A stretch of 64,000 nucleotides of DNA from Mycoplasmopsis pullorum (GCF_001900245.1 NZ_CP017813.1:496001-560000); one strand, 5' to 3'; positions 9,516 through 19,840 are shown, counted from the stretch's first letter. Notes: generated by a model not told the origin, from the sequence alone. Numbers and translations are program-made.

Positions 9516-9950
9516 ATGAAATTACATGAATTAAAATACACTGAAGGTTCAAGACCAGAAAAACACCGTAAAGGACGTGGACACGCAGCCGGAAAAGGGA
9601 AACAAGCTGGTAAGGGACAATCTGGACAAAACAAACGTAAAGGACACAGATTAGGATTCGAAGGGGGTCAAACTCCTTGATTCCGTAGAATCGGAAAACG
9701 TGGATTCAAAAATGTTAACCACGTTGAATTTCAAGTTATTAACTTAAAGGACTTAGAAGCAAAATACAACAATGGTGATGAAGTAAACATTGAATCATTA
9801 TTTGAAAAAGGATTAATTAAAAGAACTTTACCTATTAAATTATTAGGTAATGGAACTCTAACTAAAAAATTAACAGTAGTTGTACACAAAGCTAGTGAAT
9901 CAGCAAAAAATGCTGTTGAACAAGCTGGTGGTTCAGTAAACGAATTATAA
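9516..9950 (+). CDS. rplO: 50S ribosomal protein L15
   Basis: A 144-residue L15 ([38 protein letters not shown] with one TGA Trp). The Gly-rich N-terminal arm threads into 23S rRNA. It is the last gene of this transcript here: a strong terminator follows, whereas in most bacteria secY continues directly. Confidence 0.97.
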
Positions 9951-9956
9951 TATCCA

Positions 9957-9990
9957 AATAATAGGTAAAAAACCTATTATTTTTTTTATT
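9957..9990 (+). terminator. Terminator closing the S10-spc operon
   Basis: A perfect 10-bp stem (AATAATAGGT 9957-9966 with ACCTATTATT 9972-9981), A5 loop, then a run of T. It separates rplO from the following monocistron and secY. Confidence 0.9.
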
Positions 9991-10028
9991 TTTGCAGTTT
10001 TTCAACATTATATATATGAGGAGAAAAT

Positions 10029-10364
10029 ATGACAAAAATAATTGAAGAACAAATTGAATACAAATTAAACAACGCAGAAAACTTATTTTATAACCAACCA
10101 TTTTGCGTTAGAGAAAAATTCATCAATGATTTAGAAATAGATTTATACAAATATGCTAGTTCCTTTATATCATCATGTCCAAAATGTTTTTGTGAAAATG
10201 TTCATTTAAGCTATAGAAAACACAAAAAAGCATTTGAACATAGACCGTGCAATTTTTACTTTAATCCACGTACATTTTTAACAAATAAATCACACGAAAA
10301 AGGATTTAACTGATATAAAGAACTAAATAAATTCAAACAAGACCATTGAATGATACTCTATTAG
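10029..10364 (+). CDS. Hypothetical 111-residue protein with a zinc-ribbon-like C-x2-C motif
   Basis: Starts at ATG 10029 with a strong SD (GAGGAG, 10018-10023) behind a TATATAT box; reads through TGA codons at 10311 and 10347 to TAG 10362-10364. The N-terminal 50 residues look helical; the middle has SSCPKCFCENVHLSYRKHKK followed ~15 residues later by RPCNFYFNPRTF. CPKC plus a later RxCxxxFNxRTF resembles the zinc ribbon at the N terminus of several transposases, but no HTH or DDE domain follows, so it may be an IS remnant or an unrelated small zinc protein. It has its own terminator and splits rplO from secY. Confidence 0.65.
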
Positions 10365-10394
10365 CTACTGTATTGGTAGCTTTTATTCTTTTTT
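10363..10394 (+). terminator. Terminator after the inserted small gene
   Basis: Stem AGCTAC (10363-10368) with GTAGCT (10376-10381), seven-base loop, then TTTATTCTTTTTT. It begins at the stop codon of the 111-residue gene. Confidence 0.75.
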
Positions 10395-10408
10395 ATTCAA
10401 AATTTTTA

Positions 10409-10414
10409 TATAAT
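10409..10414 (+). promoter_or_regulatory. -10 box of the secY operon
   Basis: TATAAT at 10409-10414, 23 bases before the secY ATG, with SD GGAGAG between. It fits secY having its own promoter after the two upstream terminators. Confidence 0.6.
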
Positions 10415-10437
10415 TAACATTGCTAAATAGGAGAGTA

Positions 10438-11847
10438 ATGAAAATATTGAATAATTTAATAACAAGGTTGAGCTGAATATTTCTCAATCTAAAAAATAAA
10501 TTTTCGGATTTTTGGACAAATAAAGACATTACCAAAAAATTTCTTTATACAATTGTCTTATTAACTATTTATGTGATTGGTACCACTATTACTAGTCCAT
10601 TTATTAAGTTAAATACCGGAAGTTCTCTAAGTAACAATGCTTTTTTTGATACTTTAAACTTAGTTGGAGGTGGAGGACTTTCACAGTTTTCAATTTTTGC
10701 TTTAGGTATCAGTCCATTTATTAACTCCTCTTTAATTATGATGGTGTTGCAATCTAGATTGTTTCCACCTGTTTATAAATTAAGTCAAAGCGGTCCACAG
10801 GGCAGACGTAAGATTAATATTATTACAAGAATTATTACTGTTGTAATTGCCTATCCGCAAGCAATTTTCTTAACTAAATCATTACAAAATAGTTTCATTA
10901 CTATAACAGGTACTGATTTAATTTCAATAGGTCAAATTACCTATTTTTACATTCCGATTATTCTGACCGCAGCCTCATTATTTGCTTTATTTCTTTCAGA
11001 GCAAATTACAAATAAAGGGATTGGTAATGGGACAAGTTTAATTATTTTTGTCGGTATTGCAATGAGATTACCTGCACAATTTAGAGGTGCGTATATCGAA
11101 TTAGCAGGTAATTCAGATTCGCAAAGTACCGCAATTGGGACAATTAACTTTGCATTCTATGTTTTAGTATTTTTATTTGTTGTCTTAATAATTTCTATTG
11201 TTTACAACGCTGAAAGACATATACCAATTCAACAAGTTGGTTCAGGACGTTCTCGTAATATCAAAGAGATGGGAAAGCTACCAATTAAATTAAATCCTGG
11301 TGGTATTATGCCTATTATTTTTGCGATGATGGTTTTATCATTTCCGACTATGATAGCGAATATTTTACCAGCAGATAACTTCTCAAGACAATGAATTAGA
11401 GAAAACTTACAATTCACAAGCCCGCTGGGACTGATCTTGTTAGTTACAATAACTTTTGTATTTTCATTATTGATGGGGATTCAACAATCTCGTGTTGATA
11501 AAATAGCAGAAGATTTTGCTAAGAGTTCAACCTTTATTCCTGGTGTCAGACCTGGGGAAGAAACACAAGATTATTTAATCGGAATAGTATTTAGATTAAG
11601 TATTTTTAGTGCATTCTACTTAGTGTTATTGGTTATTATGCAACCGTTACAAATTATTTTCAATATTTTAACCCCTCAGACTGCTTTTGGTGGGACAGGA
11701 TTAATGATTTTAGTTAGTGTTTCATTAGAAACTTGGGGACAATTAAAGGCAAGAAATAAGACCACAAAATTAGCTAAAGCAAAACGAATAACAAGAGCAA
11801 ATTTTGTTAAAAATAAAAATAACAGAAAGAATGGATTATTATGATAG
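10438..11847 (+). CDS. secY: Preprotein translocase subunit SecY
   Basis: A 469-residue multi-spanning membrane protein forming the translocon channel with SecE (36338-36562) and SecG (41578-41814), both also in this window. Start ATG 10438 follows GGAGAG. Typical segments: FSIFALGISPFINSSLIMM, NKGIGNGTSLIIFVGI, RHIPIQQVGSG and KLNPGGIMPIIFA. The C terminus is unusually long and basic. TGA 11842-11844 is the last Trp before TAG; the gene overlaps adk by seven bases, implying coupling. Confidence 0.97.
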
Positions 11848-12488
11848 TAAAAAACAACATTATTTTTATGGGACCTCCTGGTGTTGGTAAAGGGACAGCT
11901 GCAGCTATAGTTTCAGAAAAAACTCAAATGGTTCACGTTTCTACCGGAAGTATTTTCCGTGAAGAAATTAACAAAAATTCTGAATTAGGACAAAAAGTTA
12001 AAGAATTAGTCCAAGGTGGAAATTACGTACCAGATGAAATTACAAATCAAATTGTAAAAAATAAAATTAATGATTTAAGAGAACAAAACAAAAAAATGAT
12101 TCTTGATGGATATCCAAGAACAATCAAACAAGCTGAATTCTTAGATTCAATTTCACAAGATGATAAATTTGTTGTTGTTGAATTATTTGCACCGCAAGAA
12201 GTTATTTTAGAAAGATTAAGTGGACGTAGAACTTGTTCTATTTGTGGTACTGGATTCCACATCAAATTTAAACCTAGTTCAGTTGAGAACAAATGTGACA
12301 ATTGTGACGGTGAATTAATCCAAAGAAAAGACGATCAACCAGAAGCGATAATCAAGAGATTTGAAGTATATAAAACACAAACTGAACCACTTTTAAACTA
12401 CTATAAAGAGTCTCAACGTTTAATTCAAGTCGATGCTACTGAAACACCAGAAAAAATTGCAGAAAAAATTTTATTTTTAATAAAATAA
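11841..12488 (+). CDS. adk: Adenylate kinase
   Basis: Interconverts ATP + AMP and 2 ADP. The 215-residue protein has the P-loop GPPGVGKGT (residues 11-19), the DGYPRTIKQAEFLD lid-proximal motif and a zinc-binding LID with two CxxC pairs (CSIC and CDNC). Long-LID zinc form is typical of Gram-positives. It overlaps secY by seven bases and is followed by a terminator. Confidence 0.97.
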   Translation: MIVKNNIIFMGPPGVGKGTAAAIVSEKTQMVHVSTGSIFREEINKNSELGQKVKELVQGGNYVPDEITNQIVKNKINDLREQNKKMILDGYPRTIKQAEFLDSISQDDKFVVVELFAPQEVILERLSGRRTCSICGTGFHIKFKPSSVENKCDNCDGELIQRKDDQPEAIIKRFEVYKTQTEPLLNYYKESQRLIQVDATETPEKIAEKILFLIK

Positions 12489-12498
12489 TATAAAATTA

Positions 12499-12530
12499 AA
12501 ATACATTTGCATTGTAAATGTATTTTTTTC
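12499..12530 (+). terminator. Terminator between adk and map
   Basis: Perfect 10-bp stem AAATACATTT (12499-12508) with AAATGTATTT (12516-12525), seven-base loop, followed by T. In most Firmicutes adk and map are co-transcribed; this stem suggests attenuation or separate control here. Confidence 0.75.
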
Positions 12531-12547
12531 TATTAATAAGGGTTATT

Positions 12548-13294
12548 ATGATAAGAATTAAAAGCAAAGATGCAATTGAAAAAATTACAAAAAGTTGTCA
12601 AATCTTGGCAGAAGTTAAGCAAATAATTTATGACTTTGTAAGACCAGGTGTTTCTTTAAAAGATATTGATCAATTAGCTTTTAAAGAAATAATTGCACGG
12701 GGAGCAAAACCTGCTTTTTTAGGGTTATATGACTTTCCGGCTACAGCATGTATATCTGTAAATGAAGAATTGATCCATGGTATTCCTAGTAATTACGTCT
12801 TAAAAGAAGGTGACATTGTCAGCGTTGATTTGGGGTGTGACTACAAAGGTTACAAAAGTGATAGTGCTTTTACCAAAGGTGTTGGTAAGATTAGTAAAGA
12901 AGATCAAAGATTGATCGATGTTGCTATTGAAGCATTTAATGTTGGTTTAAGAGCGATTAAACCGGGTGCTCGTGTTGGGGACATTTCCTATGCAATTGGG
13001 ACATATATCAAAAGTCAAAATTTATATACACCTAGTGAATTTTGTGGACACGGAATCGGTTTAGAATTACATGAAGATCCTAATATACCTAATTCAGGTC
13101 GAAAAGGGACAGGACCACTTTTAAGAGATGGTATGGTAATTTGCATTGAACCAATGATAACTCAAGTACCAAAAATTAAAATTTTAAAAGACGGCTGAAC
13201 AGTCATTTCAAAAGACGGTTCACGTACTTCGCACTACGAACACACCGTATTAATTAAAAACGGAAAAGGTGTTGTATTAACGAAAGGAATCTAA
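12548..13294 (+). CDS. map: Type I methionine aminopeptidase
   Basis: Removes N-terminal Met from nascent proteins, using two metal ions. 248 residues from ATG 12548; a longer in-frame reading from 12518 starts inside the terminator and is unlikely. Metal ligands are visible: D in SVDLGCD, D in KSDSAF, H in CGHGIG, E in CIEPMI and E in SHYEHTV. One TGA Trp (KDGWTVIS). Two bases separate it from infA. Confidence 0.96.
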
Positions 13295-13296
13295 AT

Positions 13297-13512
13297 TTGG
13301 CAAAAGATGCAATTAAAATGACTGCCGTTGTAAAAGTTGCTCATTCTGCTGACTTATATGAAGTGGAATTGGAAAACGGTATGCTTATTAGAGCTCACAT
13401 TTCTGGAAAAATGCGTGTAAATCATATACGTATTTTACCTGGTGATTCTGTTGAAGTTGAGATTAGTCCATACGATTTATCTCAAGGAAGAATTACCTAT
13501 AGACATAAGTAA
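13297..13512 (+). CDS. infA: Translation initiation factor IF-1 (TTG start)
   Basis: A 71-residue S1/OB-fold protein ([47 protein letters not shown]) that binds the ribosomal A site during initiation. The start codon is TTG at 13297 with AAAGGAA (13283-13289) correctly spaced; no ATG is available at the expected position. A rare start on an initiation-factor gene is noteworthy because start-codon strength could link its synthesis to initiation efficiency. Confidence 0.95.
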   Translation: MAKDAIKMTAVVKVAHSADLYEVELENGMLIRAHISGKMRVNHIRILPGDSVEVEISPYDLSQGRITYRHK

Positions 13513-13531
13513 TATTGGTTAAGGAGAAAAG

Positions 13532-13645
13532 ATGAAAGTTAGAGCTAGTGTTAAAAAGATGTGTAAAGACTGTAAAATTATCAAACGTAAAGGTGTTATT
13601 CGTGTAATTTGTTTATTACCTAAACACAAACAAAGACAAGGATAG
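13532..13645 (+). CDS. rpmJ: 50S ribosomal protein L36
   Basis: A 37-residue zinc-type L36: [20 protein letters not shown] then C27 and H32 ([13 protein letters not shown]). The C-x2-C...C...H set binds zinc. Too short for most ORF cut-offs. SD AAGGAGA is well placed, and rpsM follows ten bases later. Confidence 0.96.
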   Translation: MKVRASVKKMCKDCKIIKRKGVIRVICLLPKHKQRQG

Positions 13646-13654
13646 GAGAAGAGA

Positions 13655-14023
13655 ATGGCTAGAATTTTAAACGTTGAAATTCCTAATGACAAACGTGTTG
13701 TTGTGTCATTAACATACATTTACGGTATCGGACCTACTTTAGCAAAGAAAATTTGTGCTGACGCTAAAATTAGTGAAGATGCTCGTGTTAAAACTTTAAG
13801 CGAAGAAGAATTATCAAGAATTCGTGAAGCTGCAAAAATTTATACAACAGAAGGTGACTTACGTAGAGAAGTTAACTTAAACATCAAACGTTTAATGGAA
13901 ATTAAATGTTACCGTGGAATTAGACACCGTAAAGGATTACCTGTACGTGGACAATCAACTCAAAAGAATGCTCGTACACGTAAAGGTCCTAGAAAAACAG
14001 TTGCTGGAAAGAAAGGTAAATAA
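13655..14023 (+). CDS. rpsM: 30S ribosomal protein S13
   Basis: A 122-residue S13: [20 protein letters not shown], then the helix-turn region [15 protein letters not shown], and the basic tail [19 protein letters not shown]-like (here [20 protein letters not shown]). It contacts the head and P-site tRNA. SD AGGAGAAGAG. Two bases to rpsK. Confidence 0.97.
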   Translation: MARILNVEIPNDKRVVVSLTYIYGIGPTLAKKICADAKISEDARVKTLSEEELSRIREAAKIYTTEGDLRREVNLNIKRLMEIKCYRGIRHRKGLPVRGQSTQKNARTRKGPRKTVAGKKGK

Positions 14024-14025
14024 TA

Positions 14026-14412
14026 ATGGCTCGTAAAAGTAAGAAAAAAAATATTACAAGTGGTGTAGCACACATCCACTCTACTAACCAAAATACAATT
14101 GTTACCTTCGCAGATGAAAATGGTAATGTTATTGCTTGATCATCAGCTGGTGCAATTGGTTACAAAGGGACAAAGAAAAAAACTCCATATGCTGCTGGTT
14201 TAGCTGCAGCTGCAGCTGCTGAAGCTGCTAAAGAACACGGTATTAAAACAGTTAAAGTTGAATTAAAAGGTCTTGGAGCAGGTAAAGATGCTGCAAGAAA
14301 ACAAATCGAAGTTTCAGGTATCACAGTAACAGAAATTAAGGATGTTACACCAGTTCCTCACAACGGTACAAGACCACCAAAACGTATTTTAAAACGTGAA
14401 AAAAATAAATAA
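14026..14412 (+). CDS. rpsK: 30S ribosomal protein S11
   Basis: A 128-residue S11 from ATG 14026 with one TGA Trp ([20 protein letters not shown]). The C terminus [15 protein letters not shown] is diagnostic. It forms part of the platform near the anti-SD. Absent from standard-code ORF lists because of the early TGA. Confidence 0.97.
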
Positions 14413-14431
14413 TCAGAGAAAGTAGGCATTT

Positions 14432-15433
14432 ATGGAAAAAATGAAAAAACTGGATTATATAAAAATTCCTACATTCAATAAAGTAAACGATTTTGAAACA
14501 AATTTCACTTTAGAACCTCTTGAAAGAGGATTTGGTAACACATTAGCTGTCGCCTTAAGAAGAGTATTAATTTCAAGTATTACATCTTTAGCACCTTTCT
14601 GTATTAGAATTGAAGGTGTAAATCATGAATTCCAAGGAATTCCAGGGGTTGTCGAAGACGTTCCAACCTTAATTATGAATTTAAGAAATGTTCGTTTTAG
14701 TTACGATCCTGAAGTTATTGAAGATGATGAAATTATCAAAGTAGAATTAAAAGCAGACGAAGTTGGTCAAATTACATCAAGATATTTACAAGTTGTTGAC
14801 AATCCAAATATCGAAATTATTGACCATAATATTCATATTGCTGATGTAACTCATGCTAATTCATTAAAATTTGAAATGTATTTACGTCCAGGACGTGGAT
14901 TCATGTCAAGTGAAGAAAATAAAGCATTAGTAAATAAATACGAAAGCGAATTACAAACGAAAATCAAAAAAGGTAAATTCATTGCTGTTGATTCGAATTT
15001 TTCACCAATTGAAAGAGTATCTTATAAAATTGATGAATTAAACTCTTCGAGTTTAAAAGTTGAAGAAAGATTAACTTTCAACATTTTAACAGACGGTACA
15101 GTAAAACCTGAAAAAGCTTTATCACAAGCATGTGAAATTTTAGTAGCACACTTTAAATTTATTGGAAATGTCGATGAAATGAAATTAGATGTTTTCGCTG
15201 AAGAAGAAGTGCAAGATGAACCAGTAGAACAAGATATGGATATTACTCAATTAAACCTTTCTGTTCGTTCATTAAATGCTTTAAGAAGAATCGGAAAAGT
15301 CAAGGTTTCTGAAATTGCTAATATGACTTATGATCAATTAGAACAAACAAAAAACCTTGGTAAAAAATCTTTAGAAGAAATCGTTAAAAAAATATCTGAT
15401 TATGGTTATTCACTTAAAAAAGGAGACGAATAA
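14432..15433 (+). CDS. rpoA: DNA-directed RNA polymerase subunit alpha
   Basis: A 333-residue alpha subunit. The N-terminal assembly domain shows LEPLERGFGNTLAVALRRVL and IEGVNHEFQGIPGVVEDV; the C-terminal domain (about 255-325) has LNLSVRSLNALRRIGKVKV and LGKKSLEEIVKKI, the helix-hairpin-helix that contacts UP elements. The A/T-rich tracts ahead of the rRNA promoter could be its targets. Start 14432 gives MEKMKKLDYIKIP; SD is weak. Confidence 0.97.
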   Translation: MEKMKKLDYIKIPTFNKVNDFETNFTLEPLERGFGNTLAVALRRVLISSITSLAPFCIRIEGVNHEFQGIPGVVEDVPTLIMNLRNVRFSYDPEVIEDDEIIKVELKADEVGQITSRYLQVVDNPNIEIIDHNIHIADVTHANSLKFEMYLRPGRGFMSSEENKALVNKYESELQTKIKKGKFIAVDSNFSPIERVSYKIDELNSSSLKVEERLTFNILTDGTVKPEKALSQACEILVAHFKFIGNVDEMKLDVFAEEEVQDEPVEQDMDITQLNLSVRSLNALRRIGKVKVSEIANMTYDQLEQTKNLGKKSLEEIVKKISDYGYSLKKGDE

Positions 15434-15436
15434 TAT

Positions 15437-15799
15437 ATGGCAAATCCAAAACAAATCTATTCACGTGATACAAAATGAAGAAACGGAGTAATGCGTTCAT
15501 TAGTGAGCGAATTATACGTTAATGGAAGAATTACAACAACTTTAACCAGAGCAAAAGAAATGCGTAGACATGCAGAAAGAATGATTCAAAAAGCTAAAAA
15601 TCCTACTTTAGCAAACCGTCGTCTTGTTGCTGCATATTTACGTCCAATCAAAACAGAAAAAAACGTTGATGTTTTAACACACTTATTTAATGAAATCGCA
15701 CCTAAATACGCAAACAGAAATGGTGGATACACAAGAATTATTAAATTACCTTCACGTCAAGGTGATAACACAACAATGGCAATTATTGAGTTAGTTTAA
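15437..15799 (+). CDS. rplQ: 50S ribosomal protein L17
   Basis: A 120-residue L17 from ATG 15437 ([24 protein letters not shown] Trp at residue 14). [20 protein letters not shown] and [17 protein letters not shown] are typical. SD AAGGAGA is inside the end of rpoA. Last gene of this transcript. Confidence 0.97.
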
Positions 15800-15833
15800 T
15801 CGATATTTGTGAGCTTATAATAATTAATAATGT

Positions 15834-15862
15834 AAAAACCACATTTTAGATGTGGTTTTTTT
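15834..15862 (+). terminator. Terminator after rplQ
   Basis: Perfect 11-bp stem AAAAACCACAT (15834-15844) with ATGTGGTTTTT (15850-15860), TTTAG loop, T tail. Confidence 0.9.
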
Positions 15863-15884
15863 CTAACCTTTGAAAAGAGACAGA

Positions 15885-16730
15885 ATGTTTTATTTAATCA
15901 AAAAAAATAAAGATATTTCATCTTTTAGTGCTATTAGGCAGTTTGCTAAAGAACACGGAATTAAGAAAATTGGACACACTGGAACACTTGATCCTTTAGC
16001 AACAGGTTTGTTGTTGGTAGCTAGTGATGAAGATACAAAATTAATTCAATATATTGATAATAAAATTAAAGGATACATTGTTGAGGGACAATTTGGGTAT
16101 TCAACTGATTCATACGATAGCACTGGTAACGTTACAAATCAAGTGGATTCTGTAGTAGATTTAGAAACATTAAATCAACAATTATTAAAATTAAGTCGAA
16201 TTGATTTTCAATATCCTCCGGTTTTTTCTGCTAAAAAAATCAACGGAAAAAAAGCTTATGATTTAGCAAGACAGAATATTCATGTCGAAATGAAAAAACA
16301 AAAAATTAAAGTTTTTGACTATCAGCTTTTGCATTTTAACCAAGAGACACAAAAATTTAAAATTTATTTTCAAGTTAGTGAGGGCACTTATATTCGAACT
16401 TTAGTTCATGATTTGGGACTAATGTGCAATTCCTTAGGGACAATGTTAGAGCTAGACAGATGTGAAATAGGAGAGTTAAGTTCGAATCTTTTAGGTGGGG
16501 ACGATTATAAAAAAATAGAGTACAGTCAACTCTTTAAACTGCCAACTTACTCATTTTCAAAAAAAGATTATTTATTTTTAAAAGATGGTAGAAATATTAT
16601 AATTAATGAACCAGATGGGATATATTTACTAATAAATTCTAAAAATGAAGTAGCAGGAATTTTAGAGGTGAATAATTACGTCGGTAAAGTAAAAAAAATG
16701 TTTTTAAAGAGGTTAAGTGTTTATGAATAA
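15885..16730 (+). CDS. truB: tRNA pseudouridine(55) synthase TruB
   Basis: Makes pseudouridine 55 in the T loop of tRNAs. I choose ATG 15885 (MFYLIKKNKDISSFSAIRQF), 281 residues; an in-frame TTG five codons upstream is possible. The catalytic Asp is in HTGTLDPLATG; GYIVEGQFGYSTDSYDSTG, PPVFSAKKINGKKAYDLAR and EGTYIRTLVHDLG match family motifs. The usual N-terminal DKPxGxTS motif is degenerate. It overlaps the next gene by eight bases. Confidence 0.93.
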   Translation: MFYLIKKNKDISSFSAIRQFAKEHGIKKIGHTGTLDPLATGLLLVASDEDTKLIQYIDNKIKGYIVEGQFGYSTDSYDSTGNVTNQVDSVVDLETLNQQLLKLSRIDFQYPPVFSAKKINGKKAYDLARQNIHVEMKKQKIKVFDYQLLHFNQETQKFKIYFQVSEGTYIRTLVHDLGLMCNSLGTMLELDRCEIGELSSNLLGGDDYKKIEYSQLFKLPTYSFSKKDYLFLKDGRNIIINEPDGIYLLINSKNEVAGILEVNNYVGKVKKMFLKRLSVYE

Positions 16731-17535
16731 TTTAAAAAAACAAATTAAAATGATCGCTTTTGATATTGATGGGACAATCTTACCTAATGGTAAAACTGTG
16801 TTTGACCATCGTGTAGTTCAAATGTTTGATGAATTAAGAGAACAAGAGATTTTAACTGTTTTGGCAACAGCTCGTGAATTTTCAACAATTAACACTTTCC
16901 TTACACAATTAAAACCAGATTTTTTCATTGGGGCAAATGGAGCGTTTATTTTTGATGTTGATAATCAAAAATATGTTAATAAAAAAGTAATCAGTAAAAC
17001 AGAATTGATTGCACTTTATGAAGAAACTAAACATTTATATGATGCTTTTTTAATTACTGCAGCAGATAAATGTTACTATAGTCAAGATGCTAATTTAGAC
17101 ACTTGATTTATTAGACCTAATATTCAAAATTATCAACCGCTAGATTTTAATATAGTTCCAAATGATGAAATTATATTAGTGACAATAAGTACAAATAAAC
17201 CACATGAAGTTTCAGAAATAATAAATCAAAAAATTAAAGAAAATAATTGAAATTTTGAAATAAATTCTAGCTGAAGTCATGGTTTATTTTTAAGCCCTAA
17301 GAATGTTAACAAAAGTTCGGCATTAGAATATTTATTAAAAACACAAAATCTGACTTTTAATAATTTAATCTCTTTTGGTGATTCTTCAAATGATTATGAA
17401 ATGTTAAGAGATTCATTTTTTGGAATAGCAATGCAAAGAGCAAATCCAAGAATCAAAAGTGTGTCCAAGGATATTGCGATTGATTGTGAATATGCAGGTG
17501 CATATTTAAAACTTAAGGAATTAAAATTAATTTAA
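16723..17535 (+). CDS. Cof-type HAD phosphatase
   Basis: A 270-residue haloacid dehalogenase-superfamily hydrolase, class IIB cap. Motif I is DIDGTILPNG (nucleophile Asp in the first Asp), motif II TARE region (ATAREFS), and motif IV GDSSNDYEM near residue 220. Such mycoplasma enzymes dephosphorylate sugar phosphates or pyridoxal phosphate; the substrate cannot be assigned. ATG 16723 follows AAAGAGG. It overlaps truB by eight bases and ribF by one. One of three Cof-like genes in the window (others at 46510 and 61559). Confidence 0.9.
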
Positions 17536-18389
17536 TGACAAAACCATTTCTTATCTATGATTTGGATAGTTGAGTTCCTAAAGATAAAAAAATTTTTATT
17601 TTAGGTGCTTTTGAATCATTTCATTTAGGTCATTATCAACTAATCAAAAAAGGTCTAGAACTAAAAAAAGAAAAGCCGGAATTTGAGTTGGTATTAGTTT
17701 TTTTTGATAACAGTAGTAAATTTAAAAGTGAAAAAATTTTTACTGACGAAAAAAATAAAGAACGAATTCTAAGTACACTTCCAATTGATAATGGAATTAA
17801 ATTAGTTTTTGAAGAAGTTAAGAATTTAAGTCCACAAGATTTTATTACCAAACTTACTGGGACATTTAGTAATTTTATTTTTGTGAGTGGACCAGATTTT
17901 AAATTTGGAAAAAATGCTCAAAAATCACTAAGTCAAATTAATGAATACTTACCTAATGCTTTTTGTGAAGTTGTACCTTTTTTTAAATATAAAAACGTCA
18001 AAATAAGTACGAGTAAATTAAAAGAATTAGTTGAACAAGGAGATGTTGTTTTTTTAAACTCTTTACTTTACCGCGATTATAGTTTTACAGTTAAGTTATT
18101 AGAAAATAATGAATGGTCTTATATCGATAATTTAGTGAAATTACCAAATGGAATTTATCCAATCGAGATTCTAGTTGAAGATTTTTTGTACTATGGTGTT
18201 ATTTTAATTAATAATGAATGTCAAAAAATTCAATTGCTTGATTTTAAATTAGATGAAAGTATAAAAGAAGTAATAATTCAAGTTCGGGGAAGATTTAATT
18301 TGTTACATAATGGACAATATAATATCAAAGATAATGATCTAAAAACTATTAAAGAATATTTTTTAGATCTGTTTAAAATTTCTGACTAA
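17535..18389 (+). CDS. ribF: Riboflavin kinase / FAD synthetase (RibF)
   Basis: Converts riboflavin to FMN and FAD. A 284-residue protein starting MTKPFLIYDLDSW (TGA Trp). The nucleotidyltransferase HxGH-type motif is FESFHLGHYQ (about residues 38-47), and FVSGPDFKFGKNAQ matches the FMN-binding part. The C-terminal kinase region is diverged (VRGRFNLLHNGQYNIKDNDL), so bifunctionality is inferred from the family. Overlaps the HAD gene by one base; truB-HAD-ribF-rpsO order is reminiscent of truB-ribF-rpsO in Gram-positives. Confidence 0.88.
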
Positions 18390-18394
18390 TAGTG

Positions 18395-18485
18395 TATAAT
18401 TTGCTAGCAAACTGCAATTAATTTTATTCTAGGTTTATATTGTTTTTATAAACTTGGGTAAAACATATTCACGTAAAGGAGAATT
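18395..18485 (+). promoter_or_regulatory. rpsO promoter and leader hairpin
   Basis: TATAAT at 18395-18400, then an ~80-base leader with a hairpin AGGTTTAT (18431-18438) / ATAAACTT (18448-18455) and SD AAAGGAG (18475-18481). S15 represses its own mRNA through leader structures in other bacteria; this hairpin is a candidate, unproven. Confidence 0.5.
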
Positions 18486-18752
18486 ATGGTTTCAAAAAAC
18501 AAAAAAGCAGAATTAGTTAAAAAATATGGAAAAAATGCTAAAGATACAGGAAGTACTTTTGTTCAAATCGCTATTTTAACAGAAGATATTGAAAACTTAA
18601 AACCTCACTTTTTAGCAAATCCAAAAGATAACCACTCACGTCGTGGTTTCATGGCTAAAATCGCTAAACGTCGTGTTCTTTTACAACACTTAAAAAATTC
18701 AAGTATTGAAGAATACAACAAATGTTTATCAGAATTAAATCTTCGTAAATAA
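18486..18752 (+). CDS. rpsO: 30S ribosomal protein S15
   Basis: An 88-residue S15 of four helices: [38 protein letters not shown] and [19 protein letters not shown] (LxLR end). It binds the central domain of 16S rRNA. The stop codon lies inside the stem of its terminator. Confidence 0.97.
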   Translation: MVSKNKKAELVKKYGKNAKDTGSTFVQIAILTEDIENLKPHFLANPKDNHSRRGFMAKIAKRRVLLQHLKNSSIEEYNKCLSELNLRK

Positions 18753-18772
18753 GCTTTTTGAGCTTATTTTTT
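18747..18772 (+). terminator. Terminator overlapping the rpsO stop codon
   Basis: Stem AAATAAGCT (18747-18755) with AGCTTATTT (18761-18769), TTTTG loop, T run. Confidence 0.85.
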
Positions 18773-18816
18773 TATTTTTTGATTTTTTTCGCTTATTAAT
18801 AATGAGGAGAAAAATT

Positions 18817-19809
18817 ATGGAAAATATAACAACGAATGAAAAAAAACAATTAATAAGCGAAGCTTTAAAAGAAATAGAGAAAAAGTTCGGAAGAGAATCC
18901 GTAATGCTTTTAGGTGAAAATGATGACACAGTAGTTGAAACATTTTCGTCTGGTAGTTACAAACTTAATAAAATTTTAGGTATTAACGGATTTCCAAAAG
19001 GGCGTATTATTGAAATTTACGGTCCTGAAAGTTCTGGAAAAACTACTATTTCTTTACATGCTATTGCCGAAATACAAAAACAAGGTGGGATAGCCGCTTT
19101 TATCGACGCTGAGCACTCGATTGATCGAACATATGCTTCAAATATAGGTGTAAATGTTAATGATTTAATTATCAGTCAACCAGATTCTGGAGAACAAGCT
19201 TTAGAGATTGTTGACATTTTAGCCAAAAATGGAAATATTGATTTAATTGTAGTTGACTCTGTAGCTGCTTTAGTCCCTGAGTCAGAATTAAACGGTGACA
19301 TGCGAGACCAACAAATTGGTACTCAAGCAAGACTTATGTCCAAAGCACTTAGAAAAATCACAGCTAGTTTAAACAAAAACAAAACAACAGTTATTTTTAT
19401 TAATCAAATTCGTGAAAAAGTCGGTGTGGTTTTTGGAAACCCTGAAACTACTAGTGGTGGTAGAGCACTTAAATTTTATTCATCAATTAGGTTAGAAGTT
19501 CGTAAAGGAACAAATATTTCAGAAGGAAAAGATTTAATTGGTAATGAAATTAAATTTAAAGTAGTAAAAAATAAATTAAGTGCACCTTATCAAATAGCAG
19601 AATCTGAAATTATTTATTCAAAAGGAATTGATTCATTAGGTGAATTAATCGATTTATGTGTGGATTTGAATATTATCGAAAAAAGAGGAAGTTGATATTC
19701 ATATAAAGATCAAAAATTAGCACAAGGACGAAAATCACTAAAAGATTATTTAAATGAAAACCAAGAAATATTTAAAGAAATAGAAAAAGAATTTTTAACT
19801 TCATTTTAA
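18817..19809 (+). CDS. recA: RecA recombinase
   Basis: A 330-residue RecA from ATG 18817 (SD GAGGAGA at 18804-18810). Walker A is GPESSGKTT, Walker B region [18 protein letters not shown], loop 2 preceded by [19 protein letters not shown]. One TGA Trp near the C terminus ([12 protein letters not shown]). It drives strand exchange and SOS-type repair. The C terminus is short, as usual in mollicutes. Confidence 0.98.
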
Positions 19810-19826
19810 AATTTAACTTAATACTT

Positions 19827-19840
19827 TATAATCTTATAAT
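19827..19840 (+). promoter_or_regulatory. Tandem -10 boxes before ymdB
   Basis: Two perfect TATAAT hexamers eight bases apart (19827-19832 and 19835-19840), 36 bases before the ymdB ATG. Confidence 0.5.
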
